From assembly GCA_016432725.1 (NCBI GenBank), contig JACJDG010000003.1, forward strand, positions 1,736,001-1,800,000: DNA of 64,000 nt. Reading direction: 5' to 3'. The stretch's first letter is position 1, and every line of letters starts with the position of its first letter. The notes beneath the pieces were generated by a model. The model was given only the letters and a program-made list of their open reading frames with translations, ran no database searches and had not been told where the DNA came from. The position numbers and the translations under genes are program-made. Positions 44,601 to 54,780 of this stretch are shown here, one piece after another. Source of the stretch: Streptomyces sp. DHE7-1 (GTDB lineage Bacteria > Actinomycetota > Actinomycetes > Streptomycetales > Streptomycetaceae).

Positions 44601-44846
44601 TCAGCGGTTGATGCCGACGTTGCCGAAGGCCGGGTTCAGCAGGCCGATGACGTCGACGCTGTTGCCGACCGCGTTCACGGGGACGTGCACCGGGGCCTGG
44701 ACGACGTTGCCCGAGGCGACACCGGGAGAGCCCTGGGCCACGCCGCCCGCCCAGGCACCGTCCGTGGCGGAGGCCATGCCCGCTCCCGCGGCCACCAGTC
44801 CCCCGGCCACCATCGCCACGGCCGCTGCCTTCTTCAGGTTCTTCAC
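44601..44846 (-). CDS. chpE: Short chaplin, ChpE type
   Basis: 81 residues. A secreted amyloid-forming surfactant protein that helps coat aerial hyphae. The signal peptide is MKNLKKAAAVAMVAGGLVAA with cleavage near MASA-TDG. The single chaplin domain reads GSPGVASGNVVQAPVHVPVN then AVGNSVDVIGLLNPAFGN. It has no cysteines, which marks ChpE among the short chaplins. GTG at 44844-44846 behind AGGAGGGG. Single gene with its own terminator. Confidence 0.93.
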   Translation of the reverse strand: MKNLKKAAAVAMVAGGLVAAGAGMASATDGAWAGGVAQGSPGVASGNVVQAPVHVPVNAVGNSVDVIGLLNPAFGNVGINR

Positions 44847-45013
44847 TTTCCAACCCCTCCTGGGTGTCCACCGCGACGATCGCCGCGGCACGCATGGGAG
44901 AACGGCGGAGGCCGCCGGAGGGTACGGCCATCCGGGTGACATTCCCACGACGGTATGAATCTCAGCCCGGAGGGGAACCTTCCGCGTCGCCGCACACGAG
45001 ACGCCCGCGGGGT

Positions 45014-45655
45014 TCAGCCGGCCGCCCCGTGGCGCACGGCCCACAGGGCGGCCTGGGTGCGGTCGGCCAGGTCGAGCTTCATGAGGATGTTGGACACATG
45101 CGTCTTGACGGTCTTCTCGGACAGCACCAGGGCGCGGGCGATCTCCCGGTTGGAGCGGCCGTCCGCTATCAGGCCGAGCACCTCCCGCTCCCGGTCGGTG
45201 AGTGAACCCGCCCTGCCCTGGCCGGAGTTGACCTCGTCCTGGGAGAGCAGGGCGTCGGCCACCTCCGACTGGAGCAGGACGTGCCCGGCGTGCACGGAGC
45301 GGATGGCGCCGGCGAGCGCGTCGGGATCCACGTCCTTGTAGACGTACCCGGCGGCGCCCGCGCGCAGCGCCGGCACCACCGTGCGCCGTTCGGTGAAGCT
45401 GGTGACGATCAGCACGCGGACGGGGTTGTCGAGTTCGCGGAGCCGGCGCAGCGCGTCGATGCCGTCCATGCCCGGCATCTTGACGTCCATGAGGACGACG
45501 TCGGGCCGCAGTTCCTCGGCGCGGGCGACTCCCTCGGCGCCGTCCGCGGCCTCTCCGACGACCTCGATGTCGTCCTGCACCTCGAGGAAGGTGCGCAGGC
45601 CCCGGCGGACGACCTGGTGGTCGTCGACGAGCAGGACTCTGATGGGGTCAGCCAC
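45014..45655 (-). CDS. NarL/LuxR-family response regulator
   Basis: 213 residues. Receiver domain RVLLVDDHQVVRRGL with phospho-acceptor Asp at about residue 57 (VLMDVKMPGMDG). LuxR-type helix-turn-helix: LTDREREVLGLIADGRSNRE then IARALVLSEKTVKTHVSNIL. GTG at 45653-45655 overlaps the end of the sensor-kinase gene by 8 bases, so it is translationally linked to its cognate kinase. Target genes unknown; chpE is the next gene downstream. Confidence 0.94.
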   Translation of the reverse strand: MADPIRVLLVDDHQVVRRGLRTFLEVQDDIEVVGEAADGAEGVARAEELRPDVVLMDVKMPGMDGIDALRRLRELDNPVRVLIVTSFTERRTVVPALRAGAAGYVYKDVDPDALAGAIRSVHAGHVLLQSEVADALLSQDEVNSGQGRAGSLTDREREVLGLIADGRSNREIARALVLSEKTVKTHVSNILMKLDLADRTQAALWAVRHGAAG

Positions 45656-46793
45656 CGGGTACCTCCATCTCGATCGTGGTGCCCCTGCCGGGCGCCGCGT
45701 GCACGGTGAGGGTGCCGCCGACCCCGCCGGCCCGGTCCCGCATCGAGACCAGTCCCAGATGGCGTCCGGCCCGGCGCACCGCATGGGGGTCGAAGCCGCT
45801 GCCGTCGTCGGCGACGCGCAGGACGGCTCCGCCGCCGCGCCGGTCCACGGTCACCCGGACGTGCTCGGCGCCGGAGTGGCGCAGGGCGTTGTGCAGGGCC
45901 TCCTGGGCGACCCGCAGCACCGCCTCCTCCTGCGCCGCGGGCAGGGCGCGGATGCCGTCGGCCGCGAAGCTGACGCGCGCGGTGTGGGCGCGGTCGAGGA
46001 CCTGGGTGTGGGTGCGCAGGGTGGCGATCAGGCCGTCCTCGTCCAGTGCGGCCGGGCGCAACTCCACTACGGCGGCCCGCAGTTCGTCGGTGGCTTCGGC
46101 GGCGAGGGCGGCGACCTGCTGCAACTCGCCCTTGGCGCGGGCGGGGTCGCGGTCGACCAGGGCCGCCGCCGCCTGGGCCGTCAGGCGCAGGGAGAAGAGT
46201 TTCTGGCTGACCGCGTCGTGCAGTTCGTGGGCGAGCCTGGAGCGCTCCTCGGCGATGGTCAGCTCCCGACTGCGCTCGTACAGGCGGGCGTTGGTGAGGG
46301 CGATCGCGGCGTGCTGGGCGAGGATGGCGAGCAGTTCCTCGTCCTCCTCGGTGAAGCCGCAGCCGCCCTCGGGCTTGGGGCAGCGCTTGTTCGCGAGGAA
46401 GAGGGCCCCGATGACCTCCTCGCCGTCCCTGATCGGCAGCCCCAGGAAGTCGGACATGTCCGGGTGGGCGGAGGGCCAGCCCTCGAAGCGGGGGTCCTTG
46501 CGGACGTCGGCGAGCCGCTCGGGCCGGGCCTCGTCCAGCATGGCGGCGAGGATGCCGTGCCGGCGGGGCAGCGGGCCGATGGCCTTCCACTGGGCGTCGC
46601 TGACCCCGTCGACGACGAACTGCGCGAAGCCGCCGTGGTCGTCGGGGACGCCGAGGGCGGCGTACTGCGCGTCGAGCAGTTCACGGGCCGAGGCCACGAT
46701 CGTCTTCAGGACGTCGCGCACCTCGAGGTGCCTGCTCATGGCCAGCAGCGCGGAACTCACCGCGGCGAGGCCGGACCGGGGGCCTTGACTCAT
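45648..46793 (-). CDS. GAF-domain sensor histidine kinase (NarL/DesK type)
   Basis: 381 residues, soluble. GAF domain at about 25-170 (LDAQYAALGVPDDHGGFAQF, DFLGLPIRDGEEVIGALFLA), then HisKA_3 with RSRLAHELHDAVSQKLFSLR, phospho-His at about residue 192. HATPase N-box AQEALHNALRHSGA and G-box VADDGSGFD. ATG at 46791-46793. A cytosolic sensor, possibly of redox or a small ligand; no haem-ligand residue can be assigned by eye. Confidence 0.93.
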   Translation of the reverse strand: MSQGPRSGLAAVSSALLAMSRHLEVRDVLKTIVASARELLDAQYAALGVPDDHGGFAQFVVDGVSDAQWKAIGPLPRRHGILAAMLDEARPERLADVRKDPRFEGWPSAHPDMSDFLGLPIRDGEEVIGALFLANKRCPKPEGGCGFTEEDEELLAILAQHAAIALTNARLYERSRELTIAEERSRLAHELHDAVSQKLFSLRLTAQAAAALVDRDPARAKGELQQVAALAAEATDELRAAVVELRPAALDEDGLIATLRTHTQVLDRAHTARVSFAADGIRALPAAQEEAVLRVAQEALHNALRHSGAEHVRVTVDRRGGGAVLRVADDGSGFDPHAVRRAGRHLGLVSMRDRAGGVGGTLTVHAAPGRGTTIEMEVPGG

Positions 46794-47034
46794 GCACTCA
46801 CGGTACCGGCGGGGTACGAGGGCGCGGATCGGACCGGTGGCGGCAGGGCCCCCTCCGCGAGCCCTAGGGCGCGAGGGGTAGGTCCCCGGCCCCGGACGTG
46901 CGGCGTACGCCGAAGGACCCCGCCGCTCTGGTGCCCGCGTCCGAGGCGGTGCGGGGCCGGCCGTTCCTAGGTTGTGCTCACCGCCCGGCGGGGCGGCCGG
47001 GGCGCGGCGCCCGGGTGACGAGGGGACGGTTGTC

Positions 47035-47729
47035 ATGCCGGTAGCGATCATCACGGGAGCCTCGAAAGGGCTGGGGCGCGCGCTCGCCGAGGGGCTGGCC
47101 GCGCGCGGCTGGGACCTGGTGCTGGACGCCCGGGGCGCCGGGCGGCTCGAGGAGGCGGCGGAGGCGGCCGCCGGGCACGGCACGCGCGTGACGGCGGTGC
47201 CGGGCGACGTCACGGACGCCGGGCACCGGGCCGCGCTGGTGGCCGCCGCGCGGCGGCTGGGCGGGCTGGACCTGGTGGTCAGCAACGCGAGCGCGCTGGG
47301 TGCCGAGCCGCTGGTGCGGCTGGCGGAGCTGCCCGCGGAGGGCTGCGGCGGGCGCTGGAGGTGAACGTCGTCGCGGCGCTGGGCCTGGTCCGGGAGGCGC
47401 TGCCGCTGCTGCGGGAGTCGGCGGCGGGCACGGTGGTCACGGTCAGTTCGGACGCGGCGGTGGAGGCGTACGGGACGTGGGGCGGGTACGGCGCCTCGAA
47501 GGCGGCCCTCGACCGGCTCGCGGCGGTGCTCGGCCGGGAGGAGCCGGCCCTGCGGGTGTGGGCGGTGGATCCCGGGGACATGGCCACGGAGCTGTACGCG
47601 GCGGCCGTGCCGGACGACGACGGTCCGCGGCCCGCTCCGGCGAGCGTGGTGCCGGCGTTCCTGCGGCTGCTGGACGAGCGTCCGGCGAGCGGGCGGTACG
47701 CGGCGCCGGCGCTGCTGGAGGCGCGATGA
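47035..47729 (+). CDS. Short-chain dehydrogenase/reductase, one apparent frameshift
   Basis: About 231 residues. NAD(P)-binding IITGASKGLGRALAEGLAAR, then LVVSNASALG and catalytic YGASKAALDRLA with Tyr and Lys. The frame breaks after AELPAEG and resumes as RRALEVNVVAALGLV with one added G in the run at 47340-47342. ATG at 47035. Its TGA overlaps the queA ATG, so the two are coupled. Substrate unknown. Confidence 0.9.
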
Positions 47730-48867
47730 CCACGGCGGTGCGGGTGCCCGGGGAGCTGTCCGCGCGCGTGCCGGCCGAGCAGCGCGGGCCCGGCCTGGAC
47801 CGGGACGCCGTACGGCTGCTGGTGTCGCGCGGCAGCGAGGTGGCGCACCATGCCTTCCGGGAGCTTCCGGAGCTGCTGCGGGCCGGTGACCTGCTGGTGG
47901 TGAACACCTCGCCCACGCTGGCCGCGGCGGTGAACGGGCGGATCGGGCGCACGCGCGTGGTGGTGCACTTCTCCACCCGCGGGGACGACGGCCGGTGGGC
48001 GGTGGAGCTGCGGGAACCGGACGGGCACGGCACCACGCGCGCGCGTGCGGGTGTGTCCGCGGGTACGGGTGCGGGCGGGACCGCGGGGGTGCGCGCGGGT
48101 GCAGTGGTGCGGTTGCCCGGCGGGGCGCGGCTGGTGCTGGAGGAACCGCTGGACGGGCGGGGCGGCCGGCTGCGGTGGGCCCGGCCGTCCGGAGCGGAGG
48201 TGCTCGGGATCCTCCGGGAGCACGGGCGGCCCATTCGCTACTCCTATACGGAGCGGGACCAGCCGCTGTCGGTGTACCAGACGGTGTTCGCGCTGCCCGC
48301 GCCGGACGGGGCGGGCAGCGCGGAGATGCCGAGCGCGGGGCGCCCCTTCACGGAGCGGCTGGTGGTGGAGCTGGTGAGCCGGGGGGTGCAGTTCGCGCCG
48401 GTGTCACTGCACACGGGGGTGGCCTCGGCGGAGGCGCACGAGCCGCCGTATCCGGAGCGGTACCGCGTCCCGGAGGCGTCGGCGCGGCTGATCAACGCCG
48501 CCAGGGCCGGCGGCGGGCGGGTCGTGGCGGTGGGGACGACGGCGGTGCGGGCGGTGGAGTCGGCGGCCGGCCCGGACGGGGTGGTGCGGGCGGCCGGGGG
48601 CTGGACCGATCTGGTGGTCACGCCCGAGCGCGGGTACGGGCGGTGGAGGGGCTGCTGACCGGGCTGCACGAGCCGGAGGCCTCGCATCTGCTGATGCTGG
48701 AGGCGGTCGCCGGCCGAGCCGCGGTGGGCCGCGCCTACGAGGAGGCGCTGCGCGGGCGCTACCTGTGGCACGAGTTCGGGGACGTGCACCTCCTGCTGCC
48801 CCGGAAGCCACTCACTGAGTGCGTTGCGACGGCAACGCGCGGTGAGACCCGTCCACCGCCGGTGTGA
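47726..48867 (+). CDS. queA: S-adenosylmethionine:tRNA ribosyltransferase-isomerase (QueA-like), one apparent frameshift
   Basis: QueA transfers the ribosyl part of SAM to 7-aminomethyl-7-deazaguanine in tRNA during queuosine synthesis. Motifs: GDLLVVNTSPTLAAAVNGRI, HGRPIRYSYTERDQPLSVYQ and VQFAPVSLHTGVA, late GRYLWHEFGDVHLLL. The middle has a Gly/Ala insertion (about residues 105-130). One added G at 48632-48634 restores the C-terminus from VTPERG to VRAVEGLLTGLHEPEASHLL. About 380 residues. No tgt or other queuosine gene is in the window. Confidence 0.88.
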
Positions 48868-48928
48868 GCCCGCGCATAGGGCCCACGTCACGTACGAAGG
48901 TGCATAGGAGATAAACCACCCATAGGTG

Positions 48929-48960
48929 AACGGGACAGACGGCCCAGTCTGTCCCGTTTT
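48929..48960 (+). terminator. Intrinsic terminator after queA
   Basis: Perfect 12-bp stem, AACGGGACAGAC / GTCTGTCCCGTT (48929-48940, 48947-48958), continuing into TTTT. Confidence 0.88.
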
Positions 48961-49146
48961 GCCCTTCCCTGATCCACTATGCGGCTTCGTACGTCACACC
49001 TTTGCCTGGGCATTTTGCGCCCGCTAAGAATTGCTTCCGTCGCTCGGCGCCGCGGTTTCCCGCCGCGGCCCTCGTGCGGGAGGAACCGATTCCCCCGGCG
49101 GACGCAGGAGAGCGACCTCCGCGCAATCGAAGAGGTCCATCACGCC
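48961..49146 (+). other. Long structured leader of the transglycosylase-like gene
   Basis: About 185 bases with GC hairpins (for example CCGCGG-TTTCC-CGCCGCGG near 49045-49065) and AGGAGAGCGACC near the end. It lacks the ydaO (c-di-AMP) riboswitch consensus, so I leave it unnamed. Confidence 0.35.
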
Positions 49147-49875
49147 ATGCCTAAGAACATCCTCAACCGTGCTTATAGTCGTACGCTGACGAAGCAGCAC
49201 AAGATCGCCATCGCCGGTGTCGGCGCCCTCGGTGCCGCCGCCCTGGCCTTCACGGCCGTCCCCGGCAACGCCCAGACCGTGACCACGGACGCCGCGGCCA
49301 CGCAGCAGGTGCACTACGCCGACACCCCGGTCAAGGACGTCAAGGGCTCGCTCACCGACCGGCTCGCCGGCCAGACCACCAAGCTCGACGCCGTCGCCAA
49401 GCAGCAGGCCGAGGCCAAGAAGCAGGCCGCCGCCAAGCAGGCCGAGGCGAAGAAGCAGGCCGCCGCCAAGAAGGCCGCGCAGGAGCGCGCCGACAAGGCC
49501 GCGAGCCGTTCCGCGCAGCGCCCCGCGATGCAGATGGTCGCCGCCAAGACCTACACGAACAACCTGGACGGCTGGATCCGCCAGTCCCTGGACATCATGA
49601 AGTCCAAGGGCATCCCGGGCAGCTACCACGGCCTGCACAAGAACATCATGCGGGAGTCCTCCGGCAACCCCATGGCCATCAACGACTGGGACATCAACGC
49701 CATCAACGGCATCCCGTCGAAGGGCCTGCTCCAGGTCATCCCGCCGACCTTCAAGGCGTACCACGTGCCCGGCACCTCGTGGAACATCTACGACCCGGTC
49801 GCCAACATCACCGCCGCCGCCAACTACGCGGCCGACAAGTACGGCACGATCGACAACGTGAACAGCGCGTACTGA
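49147..49875 (+). CDS. Secreted lytic transglycosylase-like (SLT domain) protein
   Basis: 242 residues. Signal sequence from KIAIAGVGALGAAALAFTAV to PGNAQ. A coiled region of repeated KKQAAAKQAEAKKQAAAKKA at about 90-120 links to the SLT domain: LHKNIMRESSGNPMAINDWD with the catalytic Glu in MRESSGNP, SKGLLQVIPPTFKAYH and ITAAANYAADKYGTIDNVNS. Cleaves or binds peptidoglycan glycan strands. ATG at 49147. Expressed from its own leader; hairpin terminator follows. Confidence 0.92.
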   Translation: MPKNILNRAYSRTLTKQHKIAIAGVGALGAAALAFTAVPGNAQTVTTDAAATQQVHYADTPVKDVKGSLTDRLAGQTTKLDAVAKQQAEAKKQAAAKQAEAKKQAAAKKAAQERADKAASRSAQRPAMQMVAAKTYTNNLDGWIRQSLDIMKSKGIPGSYHGLHKNIMRESSGNPMAINDWDINAINGIPSKGLLQVIPPTFKAYHVPGTSWNIYDPVANITAAANYAADKYGTIDNVNSAY

Positions 49876-49900
49876 GGCCGGCGCGGACCTCTGAGACTAC

Positions 49901-49940
49901 GCGGAAGGGCGGCACCCCCTGGTGGGGTGCCGTCCTTCGC
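49901..49940. terminator. Hairpin terminator
   Basis: GCGGAAGGGCGGCACCCC pairs with GGGGTGCCGTCCTTCGC, with two G-U type pairs, between convergent genes. Confidence 0.85.
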
Positions 49941-49971
49941 GTCGTGCGGCCGCGTGCCACGCGGCCCGCGG

Positions 49972-52571
49972 TCACTTGCGCATGACCTCGGGCTCGTGCC
50001 GGCGCAGGAAGCGGGCGACGAGGAAGCCGCAGATCACACCGAGCACGAGCAGCGCGGCCATGTCCAGGCCCCAGGCAGAGGCCGCGTGGTCCCACAGCGG
50101 ATCGGTGCTGGTCGGGTCGTCGGCGTTGGGGGCGATCTTGTTGAAGTCCAGCGTGGTGCCGGCCGCGGCCACCGCCCAGCGCGACGGCATCAGGTACGAG
50201 AATTCGTTCACACCGAGCGTGCCGTGCAGCGTGAAGAGGCAGCCGGTGAAGACGACCTGGATGATCGCGAACATCACCAGCAGCGGCATGGTCTTCTCGG
50301 CGGTCTTCACCAGCGAGGAGATCACCAGGCCGAACATCATCGAGGTGAAGCCCAGCGCCATGATCGGCAGGCACAGCTCGAACAGCGTCGAACTGCCGAG
50401 CACCAGCCCCTGGCCGGGGATCTCACGGCTGGAGAAGCCGATCAGGCCCACCATCAGGCCCTGCAGCACCGTGACGGCGCCGAGCACGACCACCTTGGAC
50501 ATCAGGTACGCCGAGCGGGACAGGCCCGTCGCGCGCTCCCGCTCGTAGATGACCCGTTCCTTGATCAGCTCACGCACGGAGTTGGCCGCGCCCGCGAAGC
50601 ACGCGCCGACCGCGAGGATCAGCAGGACGGTGGTCGCCGTGCCGTTCGGCACGGGCACGCCGGTGCGCGGGTTGACCGGGTTGACCAGCAGACCCTTGTC
50701 GGAGTCGATCAGCAGGCTGACCGCGCCGAGTACCGCCGGCAGGATCACCGTGAGCGCCAGGAAACCCTTGTCGGACGCGATGACCGCCACGTAGCGCCGG
50801 ATCAGCGTCATCAGCTGGGAGCCCCAGCCCTGCGGCTTGGGCGGTCTGATGGCCTGCGGCGGCGGCATGTGTACGGACTGCGGGGCGACCGCGTCGATGT
50901 CCGCGGCGTACATCTGGTAGTGCTGCGAGCCCTTCCAGCGGCCCGCCCAGTCGTAGTCGCGGTAGTTCTCGAAGGCGGAGAAGACGTCGGCCCAGCTGTC
51001 GTAGCCGAAGAAGTTCAGCGCCTCCTCCGGCGGGCCGAAGTAGGCGACCGCGCCGCCCGGCGCCATCACGAGGAGCTTGTCGCAGATCGCCAGCTCGGCG
51101 ACCGAGTGGGTGACCACCAGGACCGTGCGGCCGTCGTCGGCGAGGCCGCGCAGGAGCTGCATCACGTCGCGGTCCATGCCCGGGTCGAGGCCGGAGGTCG
51201 GCTCGTCCAGGAAGATCAGCGAGGGCTTGGTCAGCAGCTCCAGGGCGACCGAGACGCGCTTGCGCTGGCCGCCGGAGAGGGAGGTGACCTTCTTGTCCTT
51301 GTGGATGTCCAGCTTGAGCTCGCGCAGCACCTCGTCGATGCGGGCGTCGCGCTCGGCGGCCGTGGTGTCGGCCGGGAAGCGCAGCTTGGCCGCGTACTTC
51401 AGGGCCTTCTTGACGGTCAGCTCCTTGTGCAGGATGTCGTCCTGCGGGACCAGACCGATGCGCTGGCGCAGCTCGGCGAACTGCTTGTACAGGTTCCGGT
51501 TGTCGTACAGGACCTCGCCCTGGTTGGCGGGCCGGTAGCCGGTGAGCGCCTTGAGCAGCGTCGACTTGCCGGAGCCGGACGGGCCGATGACCGCGATCAG
51601 GGACTTCTCCGGGACGCCGAAGGAGACGTCCTTCAGGATCTGCTTGCCGCCGTCGACCGTGACGGTCAGATGACGCGCGGAGAAGGAGACCTCACCGGTG
51701 TCGACGAACTCCTCGAGCCGGTCGCCGACGATGCGGAAGGTGGAGTGGCCGACACCGACGATGTCGTTCGGGCCGAGCAGCGCCGAACCGCCCTTGGCGA
51801 TCGGCTGGCCGTTGACGTAGGTGCCGTTGTGCGAGCCCAGGTCGCGGATCTCGAAGCGGCCGTCGGGCGTGGAGTGGAACTCGGCGTGGTTCCGGGAGAC
51901 CTGCAGGTCGGAGACGACCAGCTCGTTCTCCAGGGCACGGCCGATGCGCATCACGCGGCCGACGGCGAACTGGTGGAACGTGGTCGGGCTGCGGTCGCCG
52001 TAGACCGGCGGCGCCCCCGCCGCGCCACCGGGCGTCTTCTGCACCGGGTTCCCGGCCGGAGCGCCCTGCTGCTGCGGGAACGCCGGCGACTGCCCCGACT
52101 GCTGCCAGTCGGCCTGCGGCGCCTGCTGGTGCGCGGCCGCCTGGTGCGGCACCCCTGCTGCGGGGGCTGCTGCTGAGGGGCCTGCGGCTGGGCCCAGCCG
52201 GGTCCCGCGCCCTGCGCGGCGTACGGCGCGGACTGCGCCTGCTGCTGGGGCTGGGCGACCGCGGCCGCGGCGCCGGAGAGGTCCAGCCGCGGTCCGTCGG
52301 TCGCGTTGCCGAGGTGCACCGCCGAGCCGGGGCCGATCTCCATCTGGTGGATCCGCTGGCCCCGCACGAACGTGCCGTTGGTGCTGCCGTGGTCCTCTAT
52401 GACCCAACTGCGGCCGTTGAAGCCGACCGTGGCGTGACGCCAGGACACCCTGGCGTCGTCGAAGACGATGTCACCCTGCGGATCGCGGCCGAGGGTGTAG
52501 GACCTGGACGGCTCGAGCGTCCAGGTCCGTCCGTTTGTTTCCAGTACGAGTTCCGGCACTCCATGCCCCAC
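49972..52571 (-). CDS. FHA-FHA-ABC transporter (ABCG-like, ATPase and ABC-2 permease fused), one apparent frameshift
   Basis: About 866 residues. First FHA domain RSYTLGRDPQGDIVFDDARV to STNGTFVRGQRI, a Gln/Pro/Ala-rich linker, second FHA domain RVMRIGRALENELVVSDLQV to GSHNGTYVNGQPIAKGG. ABC ATPase with GPSGSGKSTLL, SLSGGQRKRVSVALELL and LIFLDEPTSGLDPGMD, then six membrane segments (ABC2 type). FHA domains bind phosphothreonine, so Ser/Thr kinase control is likely. GTG at 52569-52571. One G-equivalent is missing in the C run at 52152-52155 in the linker. Divergent from the streptophobe gene. Confidence 0.92.
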
Positions 52572-52797
52572 TGAGTTGTCCCCCGAATTTCCCCCATCAC
52601 AGGGAGTCTAGGGATGTCGAACATCGTGGGGAACTATTTCAGGCTCGGCCCCGTGACCGAAACCCGGGCCTTGCGACGCGGGCCGGCGCACGCCTCGACT
52701 CGCCCCGTTGACGGGGTTGAAACCCGGCCGGAGAGTGGTAATCCCCGCGAGGGGACAAGCGCGGCAGTGGTGCCGCGCCGCGGATCGGGGGTCTGCC

Positions 52798-54647
52798 ATG
52801 AGTACTGCCACACGTGCCGGGACCGCGCGGCCGGGCGGGCCGCTGCCGTGGGGGGACGTCCTGCTGTCCGCGATCGCGGCGGTGAGCTGGGCGTTGGCGG
52901 GGATGACGGCCACGGCCGCGCTGGGGCTGCACCTGCTCCGGGCGGACGCGGCGGGGTCACTGGGCCCGATGACGGCGGCAGTTGTGGCGCTCGGGGCGGG
53001 TGGTTCGGTCTCCCCGTCGGGCAACGTGTCCGCCTTCGGGCTGAAGGGTGCCGAGGCGCACACCGCCGTCGAGATCACGCCACTCGGGGTGAGCCTGGCC
53101 GGTGCGCTGCTGCTGTCGTGGTTCTTCCTGCGGTCGTTGCGCACGGCGGGAGTTGAGATCGCGCCGTCCGAACTCCTCGCGCGCGCGGGCACGGTGGTCG
53201 CCCTCTTCGTGACGATGCTCGGCGGGCTCGCCTGGGTCGGGCACGACGTGGTCACCGTCGACGGCGGCGCGCTCGGTCTCGACGACCTGCCCGGCGGCGA
53301 CGGCGGCACCGGCGTCCCCGGCCTCGGGGACCTCGGCGGTCTGCTTCCGGACCGGGTCGGTGACCTGATCCACGCCAAGGCGGCCGTCGGCTTCAGCGTG
53401 GACACCGCGCCCACCCTCCTCGGCGGGCTCGGCTGGTCCGCGGGTGTCCTGCTGATCGCGCTGCTGGCCTCCCGCCGCACCCCCTGCCGCCCGGCTGGGA
53501 CGCCCTGCACCGGGTGGTGCGGCCGGCCGTCTCGGCGCTCGTCACCGTGCTGCTGCTGGCCGTGGCCGCCGGGCTCGCCGCGGCGGCGTACGCGGCGATC
53601 GGCGACGGGCATCCCGGGCGGATCGCCGGAGCGGCGCTGCTCGGCGCGCCGAACGGAGTGTGGCTCGGCGTCCCGCTCGGCCTCTTCGTCCCCTGGGACG
53701 GCCGGGCCACCGGCGCCCTGGCCGGCGTGCTCCCGCATCCGCTGGACCGACTGCTGAGCACGGCGCGGGACCAGCCCGTCACCCTGAGCCGGCTGGCCGG
53801 GCTGGACGGCCGGGTGTGGCTGCTCGCGGTGGCGGCCGCCGCGGCGATGCTGCTGGCGGGGGTGCTGACGGCGGTGCGCACACCGGTGCCGGGCGGGACG
53901 GGCGCGGTGGGCTTCGCGGGGCGCTGCGCCCTGCGGCTCGGGACGGCGACCGCGCTCGCCTGGCCCCTGCTCGTCGCGCTGACGGACGTCTCGGCGGACG
54001 CCTCGCTGTCCGTGCTGGGCTTCGACGCGTTCGGCGCGGGCATCGAACTGCACGGACGGACGGGGCCGGCCCTGCTGCTGGGCGCCGTGTGGGGTGCGGT
54101 GGCCGGCGCGGTGGGAGCGCTGCTCGCCCGGGCGCTGGGAGCGGCGGGAAGCCGGGTGGCGGGGCCCGCGCGGGACGGGACGGTCACGGCGCACGGTGCG
54201 GGGCGGCCGAGGGACGGTGCGGGGCCGGATTACGGGGCGGGGCCGGAATACGGGGCGGGGCCGGAATACGGGGCGCGAGCGGGGTTCGGCGGTCCGCCGT
54301 CCGGCGAGGGCCACGGGCAGGGCGCGCCCGGCGACGCCCACGGGCGGCCCTCGTCCGGTGGTGGGGCCGGGCCCTACGCGCCGGGCAGGCCGTACCGGCC
54401 GCCGAACCCCGGCACGAACCCCTATCTCCGGGTGCCGGAGGAGGTGCGTGCGCAGCCCGAGGACGCGCGGCCGCCCGCGCCCGGGGACGACATGTACGGC
54501 GCCCCGACCATCTCCCGCCGGCTGGACCCGCCTCCGCCCCGGGGGCGGCCGGCTGCCCGGCCGCCGTACCGCTCGCCGGACGGTCCGGACGAGGGGCCGC
54601 CCCCGCCGCCTCCCCCGCCGCCTCCGCGTCCGGGCACCGGGAGGTGA
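52798..54647 (+). CDS. Streptophobe-family integral membrane protein, one apparent frameshift
   Basis: About 617 residues, multi-spanning: WGDVLLSAIAAVSWALAGMT, LGVSLAGALLLSWFFLRSL, ALVTVLLLAVAAGLAAAAYA and others up to about residue 430, then a long Pro/Gly/Arg cytoplasmic tail with DYGAGPEYGAGPEYGA repeats and a C-terminal poly-Pro stretch. This architecture defines the streptophobe family, found in Streptomyces, function unknown. One C is missing from the run at 53480-53484 (RRTP / LPPGWDALHRVV). ATG at 52798. Confidence 0.85.
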
Positions 54648-54780
54648 CCGGCGGGCTCGTACGCGGGGGCGACCGCGGCGGGCCAGGTGCGGGACATCCG
54701 GGGGACACGTGTTGTTCCGTGTCCGTCAGGCGGACCGCAGGGGCGCAGGGCACTGGGTGCCGGATACGGTGGTGACACCA

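Noticed and set aside
48961..49146. ydaO c-di-AMP riboswitch upstream of the SLT gene
   Set aside because: The conserved ydaO blocks (GGGGGACCCA, GGGGUGAAUC, CCGUCAGCUAACC) are not present.
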